A DNA stretch of 64,000 nt from Syntrophomonas zehnderi OL-4 (GTDB taxonomy: Bacteria; Bacillota; Syntrophomonadia; Syntrophomonadales; Syntrophomonadaceae), in contig NZ_CGIH01000018.1 of NCBI RefSeq assembly GCF_000983115.1, forward strand, positions 1-64,000, written 5' to 3'. Both the position numbers and the translations under genes were made by a program. Below the pieces are notes generated by a model, which did not search any database, was not told where the DNA came from, and saw nothing but the letters and a program-made list of their open reading frames with translations. Numbering within the stretch: the first letter of the stretch is position 1; every line of letters begins with the position of its first letter. Below, piece by piece: positions 57,992-64,000 of this stretch.

Positions 57992-60146
57992 TATTCGCCC
58001 TCCTTATTGAGATATTCGCGAAGCCTTTTCACTTGATCCCGACCCAGGTCCTCAACGAAAATTTTACCAGACTCAAGATCCTCAATAAGCCCTATAAGCT
58101 CATGTTTCCCCCTCTTTATTCTACGTTTCTCTTCGTCGGTCATATCCCGATTGATGATATTCATATTTTTCCTTTGCTCACTTGTAGGATAAGTAAATTT
58201 TAATTGGAAATTATTTTCTCTAACCTGATTGAACTCTTCCACTAACTTTTCCATTTCATTACCAAAACCTAAAACACGGACCCATGCTTTACTTCGAGTA
58301 ATTGCCGTAAAAAGCTGATTCCTCACGGTAGCTAAATTACCGAAGGAGGAATAACAATCCTGGGCGTTAATAATATAAACCATTCCTGCCTCATTACCCT
58401 TGGCACGATAAATACCTGTAAAAGTCACTGAATCCATTTCAGCATTGGAAAACACATCGGGTGAGGTATCGACTCCAGCTAGATGAGTGTTTATGTTTCT
58501 CTCGAAGAGACTAGCCCGAATCGGCCCCACAACTTTTCGAGTAGACAATGGGTCTGGATTTATTACTATAATATCATCCGGAAGAAACTCTTCTTTTTCC
58601 AGATTATCAGCAATTGCATTTGCTACCCATTCATCCTGTTCTTGTTGTGAGCCAAAGCAATGAAACTGAATTAAATCATCAATCGAAGAGTGGGCTTCCA
58701 GAAAATTGGGGCTGCTCTCTTCCGTTCGTGCTAATGTAACTTCACACCCATCATCCAAGTCCCCATCAATTGCCACATACCCTACATCCAACCAGAGTGA
58801 CTTTTGATCAAATATCTGTACTAATCCTGTTCCAATTTCAGGATCAGATTTCCGGTATATGCCGAATCCTAATGCATGCGCAGTTGCTAGTACAGGTCGC
58901 GAATTTCGATAGCATTTCTCCAGTATTATATCTTGTTTTGGTTTCCCTATTTGCGGAGTTGAGAACCGTACGCGTGGTGTACCATCTGGCTTTTTACCGA
59001 ACAACTCCTCTGGCGATGGCATCGACTGTGAATTTAAGACCTGTAGTTCATCATATGCATACACTAGCCTTTTCTCATCATTTAAGAGTTCATAACATAA
59101 CCGTAAAAAAGCCGGCGGAAAATCTTGCGCTTCATCCACAAGTATTGCGTCATAAATTGGAATAGGAGTTTTCATTTCACTCACGGCTTGCTGGCATGCT
59201 CCTTCGAATTCCTTGCCCTGTCCAAATTGATTTTTGGCAGAACCATAATCATAGTACTCCAGTCCGTGAATTTGGCAAATGAATAATAAACACCGTTGCG
59301 TTGGCCCCCTCCTGGAGCTCCCCAAGCATGAATTATATGTAAATTATCCCAATCAGGCTCTTCGTTGGTTTGTTCAATCGTAAAGGTGTTTATTAATTGC
59401 TTGAACTGACCTTTAAGTGAACGAGTATTGAAAGTAATGGCGATCTTCCAATCAGGATGTTGGGCATGTAGATATGCGGCTTTAAGGGCTAATACTATTG
59501 TCTTTCCTGAACCGGCCAGACCACGGATACGTTGTACCCCTTCCACTGTCTCGATTACAGCACGTCCCTGTAAGTTATCAAGATTGGCGATGGAATCTTC
59601 TAATTGTTTAAGCTTAGCACCTCTCGAATTTTCCTGTTTTATATCTCTTTTCCTGCGATTCTTTCTAATTGTAGAAATCGCCTGAATTACAGCCAATAAT
59701 TGCTGATACACAGCAGAGTCATCCCATTTTATAGTTTCCAACCATTGTTCTAAATTGGCTTCATTGCATACCTGATACCATTCTTGAGAAAAATTTGTAG
59801 CATCATCTCTAGCCGGTGCAAATGTCACAACATTTACTAATGGTATCAGTTTCCTTCCGTTCATGAGGATTTTGTAGCTCCGCAGTTTGGCTTCTAATTT
59901 ATTAACGCTATCATCCTGAGTTTCACGGACTTCCAATATATCTCGACCTTCAACTATATTGAAGATGACCAGCCCTTTTTCCCTGGATACCCATAGAGCA
60001 TCTATCGGGAAAGGCCCTTCTGCCGTACCTATGATTGGATAACCAATATATAGATATCCTTCATAATCAGAACGATTAGCAAAAAAATCTGCAAGTCGTT
60101 GACTAGCTATGGGTTTCTTATTTGTACCCTGAATTATGTTGATCAT
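57991..60146 (-). pseudogene. UvrD-like helicase with NERD-type nuclease N-terminus, frameshifted
   Basis: Two frames cover one gene. From ATG 60146 (GGAGGG upstream), the first encodes a nuclease-like domain (YLYIGYPIIGTAEGPFPIDA, GLVIFNIVEGRD) and helicase GLAGSGKTIVLALKAAY (Walker A), up to about NGVYYSFAK. The second resumes about ICQIHGLEYYDYGSAKNQFG, with ILVDEAQDFPPAFL (Walker B), FTGIYRAKGNEAGMVYIINA and FTAITRSKAWVRVLGFG (motifs V-VI). A one-base deletion near 59281 would explain the break: restoring a base gives a continuous family-like sequence. Sequencing error or programmed shift is possible, but no slippery site is evident. Confidence 0.8.
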
Positions 60147-60337
60147 ACCAAACCCTCCAAACACCACATTAACGTTTTTTTATTAGGTTGAAAAGTCGAT
60201 AATAAAAAATATCACAAAAAAGCATTTTTATTGTGTAGCAATCATTAGATCGTTTGATCTCTAAGTATATGGATATCATATTATCACAGCAATAAATCTG
60301 GTGCCATATTATTGAAATTCAAGTGCAGCTATTCTTC

Positions 60338-61045
60338 CTAGCTATACACCACCAAATACTCCCCACCCATCCGGTGCTGGTAATCCCATAGTTCCCCATT
60401 ATACTTACGAGCTACTGCCCTTAAATCTGGCCAGCTGAACCAGCCAAAAATGGCTGAGGGCAGCTGGTTTAAATCGATCTGAGGCGTATGGCGTAATTCT
60501 CTGGCCCACAATTGCAGCATGATGGCCGCTTGCTCCTCGTTAATTGTCAGTGGCTTGTTAAGCATCAGCTTTTTATTTGACTCTGTAATCACTTCAAAAA
60601 AATGCAATGTATTTATAAATGAGCCTGCCGAACGAGCTACCACATCCCGATCTCCGGCTCCTTCGACCATTTTAAGTTTCAGAAAGGTGAGGTTTATTTC
60701 ACTGCCCCATTCATACAGTCGGAAAATATGCTCGGCTATCGTAATCAGGGTTTCGGTACTGCCGATAAGATAAAAGAGATAGATCGGCGTCATAAACGCC
60801 AGATCATATTGCTCGCTAAGTTCTTTCAACCACAGCTTTTCCCTCACCCGTATCTGATTGGCAGGATCGCGCAGGAAGCAGCGGAATAAAACGGTCCGTA
60901 CTTTTCTTTTGCCCTCTTTACCGGTCAGTTCACGGGCTATTTCCTCAAAGGGAAGATTTAATTCAGTTAGTTTCTGTCCCGGTTCAGCCAGCAGCAAACT
61001 GTCATAGATCCAGCGCGGCCTTATCGGGCGGTCAAATCCGATCAT
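60338..61045 (-). CDS. Unrecognised protein coupled to PglZ
   Basis: The product has 235 residues, mainly helical: RPRWIYDSLLLAEPGQKLTE, EEIARELTGKEGKRKVRTVL, YEWGSEINLTFLKLKMVEGA, INTLHFFEVITESNKKLML and QAAIMLQLWARELRHTPQ. It resembles DUF1819/BrxA-type helical proteins of BREX loci in general composition, but I cannot match it. Its ATG overlaps the pglZ stop by four bases, so it is part of that operon. The 191 bases before the next gene (60147-60337) contain nothing recognisable. Confidence 0.6.
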   Translation of the reverse strand: MIGFDRPIRPRWIYDSLLLAEPGQKLTELNLPFEEIARELTGKEGKRKVRTVLFRCFLRDPANQIRVREKLWLKELSEQYDLAFMTPIYLFYLIGSTETLITIAEHIFRLYEWGSEINLTFLKLKMVEGAGDRDVVARSAGSFINTLHFFEVITESNKKLMLNKPLTINEEQAAIMLQLWARELRHTPQIDLNQLPSAIFGWFSWPDLRAVARKYNGELWDYQHRMGGEYLVVYS

Positions 61046-62604
61046 GAGAGTACCTCCACAAATGGTATTACGACTTCTTCAATATGTATTGCACCATGAC
61101 TGATCCCCAGCTTATCTGCCGGGTTGAACATTTCCCTTCCCGGCGGCAGGATCAGAACTTTCTCTCCCAAAATACGTTGGTTTTGCATTATCACAAGATC
61201 ATGCTTACGAGCAAATTCTTCCGCCAGCTTCAAATTAGGATAAATCAAGGCCCGCAGCGCTCGCTCCTCAACCAGATACTTATCTGCTTTTACCCCATTG
61301 CCGGAGCACCAGATGGAGCCATGATCAGCAGTAAGAAACACCCGATATCCTTCCTTTAACAAAGTTGAAATGGTTAATGCAATCTGGGTTTGTCCATAGA
61401 GCTCCTGCAGCTGGTGATGCATATTTTTTTTGCTCCGGGAGAATAAAATGCTCTTGTGTCCAACGTTATCAATAATATCAAAAACAATCCCCAACACATC
61501 ATAATTTAGATAATCACGATCCCATTTCCCATCGGTATTAACAAATAACCGCTTGGTTTTACTCTTTCCATGGAGAAAGAAATTATCAACCGCCTTATTG
61601 AACCCTGATGATTCCGAGCCCATGTTGTCCAGAAATACCTCCCCGCTGAATAACGAATTACGCGACGAGGATGTCAACGTGGGGATAATGGCGAAGGTGG
61701 CATTCTCACGAAAATCCCCGCATTGATTAGCCCGCATATATGATTTCAGCCCAACCCATTCGGGAAAACCCATACCATCGAAACACAACAAGGCAATCCG
61801 TTCATTTTCCAAGGTGCTGAGATAACGCATGGTTTGGTTAATGGTAACCGGGCCGTTTATATAACTGGCAAAAAATAACTGATCATATTCCTGAATTATA
61901 TATTCATGAAAGAGCTGGCTGATTTCATGATCCAAAGCAAAATAGCTATCGGCTTCCAGCATTTCAGCCGGGTGGAGGGATTCCAAATCTCCCCAGCTCC
62001 GCGCGATAAGCTGCCAATCTTTCTTGTCCTGCTCCAAAAGCTTCCTGATGTCCTTTACCAACCGGGCATAGTTGTATGTTGAGCTGTCTTTATCAAGCAC
62101 TTCCTCAGTCTTTTTTGGCGTCTTTACATTGGCAATACCAGCATAATCTTTTTCACGAACCAGTACCTTGCCCATGGCAATCCATTCCCTGATCAGAAAC
62201 AAGGTTTGCTGTTCATCCTGAATACCCAAGGTATCGGCTGACTCTTGATAAGCCTCATATATAGACTGATAGCCGTCCATCTCAAACATTCTCAGTGCTT
62301 TACTGTCAAGCCGGGGAAAGATATCCGTCAGGGTCCAGCTGATTAAATCCGCATTTTGCTCGACATCAAAGGGCAGACAAGCAGCCTCCTTTTGCAGCAA
62401 AATCAATATTTGCCGGTTCTGGTGCTGGCGTATGAATTGGCGTAACGATAATTCCCCCTGAAAACTGACCACTGCAAAATCCTGTTTCAGCAGGTCAAGC
62501 AACAAGGGATCGCTCCCCAACTGATCCGGGTCATTGACAACCATCAATTGACTGTAGGACCGTTTGGCCTTATCAAGTAAAATATCAAACCACTTTTTCA
62601 TCAT
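61042..62604 (-). CDS. pglZ: PglZ-domain (alkaline phosphatase-like) protein
   Basis: The product has about 520 residues. The C-terminal half has the PglZ signatures: LLCFDGMGFPEW (metal-binding Asp), IIPTLTSSSRNSLFSGEVF (nucleophile Thr/Ser), FLTADHGSIWCSG (metal-binding Asp/His) and SHGAIHIEEVVIPFVEV. The N-terminal 230 residues are helical. PglZ is the shared core of BREX and related systems. ATG 62604 overlaps the helicase stop (ATGA); the longer frame to 62634 is not needed. No brxC or pglX is seen in the window. Confidence 0.9.
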   Translation of the reverse strand: MMKKWFDILLDKAKRSYSQLMVVNDPDQLGSDPLLLDLLKQDFAVVSFQGELSLRQFIRQHQNRQILILLQKEAACLPFDVEQNADLISWTLTDIFPRLDSKALRMFEMDGYQSIYEAYQESADTLGIQDEQQTLFLIREWIAMGKVLVREKDYAGIANVKTPKKTEEVLDKDSSTYNYARLVKDIRKLLEQDKKDWQLIARSWGDLESLHPAEMLEADSYFALDHEISQLFHEYIIQEYDQLFFASYINGPVTINQTMRYLSTLENERIALLCFDGMGFPEWVGLKSYMRANQCGDFRENATFAIIPTLTSSSRNSLFSGEVFLDNMGSESSGFNKAVDNFFLHGKSKTKRLFVNTDGKWDRDYLNYDVLGIVFDIIDNVGHKSILFSRSKKNMHHQLQELYGQTQIALTISTLLKEGYRVFLTADHGSIWCSGNGVKADKYLVEERALRALIYPNLKLAEEFARKHDLVIMQNQRILGEKVLILPPGREMFNPADKLGISHGAIHIEEVVIPFVEVLS

Positions 62605-64000
62605 ACAAACTCCACATAGGCAATTTGTTCGCAATTCAGTGACGGGATCAATTGTCTTCTCCTGCGGGACTGCAATTGAAACCTCCTCATCTCTTCCTGT
62701 AATTCATTTAGCCTGGCGTTACGAATGTTGTCAACTGCAATGCGCAGCAATGCTTGTTCGCGGGCCTGGAAATAGGCCTGTCGGCTTTCTTCCTGCTTAC
62801 GAATCTTATCCTCCAGATTTAAGGTTTCTTCATAGTAAATCGATTCGGCCAGCCGTTCGGCATTGTTCTGCCCTTTCTCCATCAACAGGTCCCAATCCAG
62901 CCCAGGTTCAATTTTAATTAGATCCCGTACCCGCTCCGGCATTTCCTGAAAATATTTTGAGATCCGGGAATGATACTGCCCGGCTGCGCTAATAAAACAG
63001 GGAATGATGAACAGCCTCTCCCGATCTACATAGTTGTTCAACTTTAGCTTATATATAAAAAGGACGCCCGTCTCCCCGGCAAATTTACCTTCTTCCACCT
63101 GCATCCGGGCGCTTATGTCCATGGTCAATTCCTGGGCTGCTTTGGCAGATACAGTCATCATATAGGGATGGCCTGGCCCCAGTAGATCACATTCTTCCTT
63201 CTCCAGTGCCTGACTTTGGTGGAATATCACGTTTTTCCAGTGCTTGCCGCTGACCATGGTCTGATTCTGTTCTTGCCGGGCCAGGTTGTAAAACTTGCTT
63301 ACATATTCACTGACCGCCGCGTAAAGCTGCAGCTCAATCGCATCCTCGGCTTTATCACGGCTAATTTTGCACAGGGAGGTTATGCGCTGTTTAAATAGCC
63401 GCTGACCTTGAAAGTCCACCACCGCCCGTTTATTGTTGCGAACGGTTATGGCTTTCACGTTTTCAGGATTAAGATCACAGCCGCGGTAGAAGCGATGGGG
63501 ATCAATCAGGCTTAACAAATACCGAAAGCGAACTGAATCACCCTGATGAGGTGTAGCCGAAAGCAGCAGAAAGCAGGGAGCCGTTTCGGCCAGGACCTTC
63601 CCTGCTTTAAAACGAGCGGTTTCCTCACCGCTCATGTCTTTGGTTAGTTTATGGGCTTCATCAAAAATCACCAGATCAAAACCTGCCTGCGCCGCTGCTT
63701 CGCTGACATGTTCATTATGCCAGCCGCGTCTGCGCAAGGCTGTTTCCTGGATCTCCTCATTCATCTTCTTGGGTTTGATAAAATCAAGTGAGGTAATGAT
63801 GCGATCCTTTAATCTCCATATGTTGGTACTCTGCCCATGCAGTTGCTTTAATGTCTGCACCGTTTCCCGGTCGTATATCGCAAAATCTTCGTCGAACTTC
63901 TGCCGCAGCTCTTCCTGCCACTGCAAACAAAGACCTGAAGGAGCCACGATGAGAACCCGCTCGACCATCCCCCGAGCCTTTAATTCTTCATAAATCAGGG
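62601..64000 (-). CDS. SNF2/RapA-type helicase, partial, apparently lacking the C-lobe
   Basis: The frame is open beyond the window edge (upstream residues LIYEELKARG precede VERVLIVAPSG). Motifs Ia (VLIVAPSGLCLQWQEEL), II (LVIFDEAHKL) and III (LLLSATPHQG) are clear. After NLARQEQNQTMVSG the sequence goes to LEKEECDLLGPGHPYMM, which in relatives follows the helicase C domain; motifs IV-VI are missing. An in-frame deletion of a few hundred codons is likely. The C-terminal coiled coil (RNARLNELQEEMRRFQLQSR) remains. It resembles the helicases of DISARM (DrmD) and some BREX loci. Confidence 0.72.
   Translation of the reverse strand, partial: LIYEELKARGMVERVLIVAPSGLCLQWQEELRQKFDEDFAIYDRETVQTLKQLHGQSTNIWRLKDRIITSLDFIKPKKMNEEIQETALRRRGWHNEHVSEAAAQAGFDLVIFDEAHKLTKDMSGEETARFKAGKVLAETAPCFLLLSATPHQGDSVRFRYLLSLIDPHRFYRGCDLNPENVKAITVRNNKRAVVDFQGQRLFKQRITSLCKISRDKAEDAIELQLYAAVSEYVSKFYNLARQEQNQTMVSGKHWKNVIFHQSQALEKEECDLLGPGHPYMMTVSAKAAQELTMDISARMQVEEGKFAGETGVLFIYKLKLNNYVDRERLFIIPCFISAAGQYHSRISKYFQEMPERVRDLIKIEPGLDWDLLMEKGQNNAERLAESIYYEETLNLEDKIRKQEESRQAYFQAREQALLRIAVDNIRNARLNELQEEMRRFQLQSRRRRQLIPSLNCEQIAYVEFV

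Noticed and set aside
60338-64000. Complete BREX or DISARM system
   Set aside because: Only PglZ, one helicase and an unknown gene are visible; no BrxC, PglX, DrmA or DrmB gene lies within the window, so a full system is not supported.
1-64000. CRISPR array
   Set aside because: No regularly spaced repeat-spacer arrangement was seen; short repeats at 12600, 21345 and 54410 differ in spacing and context.

Overview
The window reads as a piece of a Bacillota (Clostridia-like) chromosome. The evidence is strong GGAGG ribosome-binding sites, frequent GTG/TTG starts, moderate GC content, and a siphovirus-type prophage with the gene order usual in clostridial phages. No species can be named from the sequence. 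The window is almost entirely accessory DNA: two defence-rich regions flank one complete-looking prophage.

Left region (1-12754, minus strand). A likely promoter at 12726-12754 heads a roughly 12 kb gene cluster. In order of transcription it holds a protein with an NBR1-type Ig-like domain, a small helix-turn-helix protein, a type I restriction-modification set (hsdM, hsdS, hsdR), a TIR-HamA fusion with a HamB helicase (a Hachiman-like pair), and a GIY-YIG/DUF4357 nuclease. A truncated IS transposase with its start codon inside a hairpin lies at the left edge. The HamA part keeps the family fold, but its nuclease motif looks substituted while the TIR domain keeps its catalytic glutamate. This suggests a Hachiman variant in which NAD-directed TIR activity has replaced DNA cleavage.

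Prophage (about 12.8-50.8 kb, plus strand). Early genes encode a sigma-region-4-like protein, SNF2 helicase, coiled-coil protein, Cys-rich putative ssDNA-binding protein, family A DNA polymerase, DUF4406 protein, primase-helicase, a candidate iteron origin and a VRR-NUC nuclease. Then come the HNH endonuclease, candidate cos region and small terminase. A cargo block follows (SAM synthetase, two ParB-domain DNA methyltransferases, small proteins), then large terminase, portal, ClpP-type protease, capsid, connectors and tail genes. The tail genes include a tail-assembly-chaperone pair joined by a clear -1 frameshift signal. Holin, amidase and a three-gene serine recombinase cassette close the element. 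Several early genes have leader hairpins that cover their ribosome-binding sites.

Right region (50.8-64 kb, minus strand). First is a three-gene operon of a HEPN/zinc-ribbon protein, a DUF4238 protein and a single-pass membrane protein, a good candidate for an undescribed abortive-infection locus. IS21-like end repeats and a TPR-Arr (rifamycin ADP-ribosyltransferase) fusion follow. A 3' fragment of tRNA-Thr(CGT) marks the edge of an integrated island. This island carries a BRO-N protein, a DUF2290 protein with a frameshifted nuclease-helicase, and a PglZ module whose SNF2-type helicase appears to lack its C-terminal lobe and runs off the window. The right island therefore contains defence systems in visible decay, whereas the left cluster looks intact.
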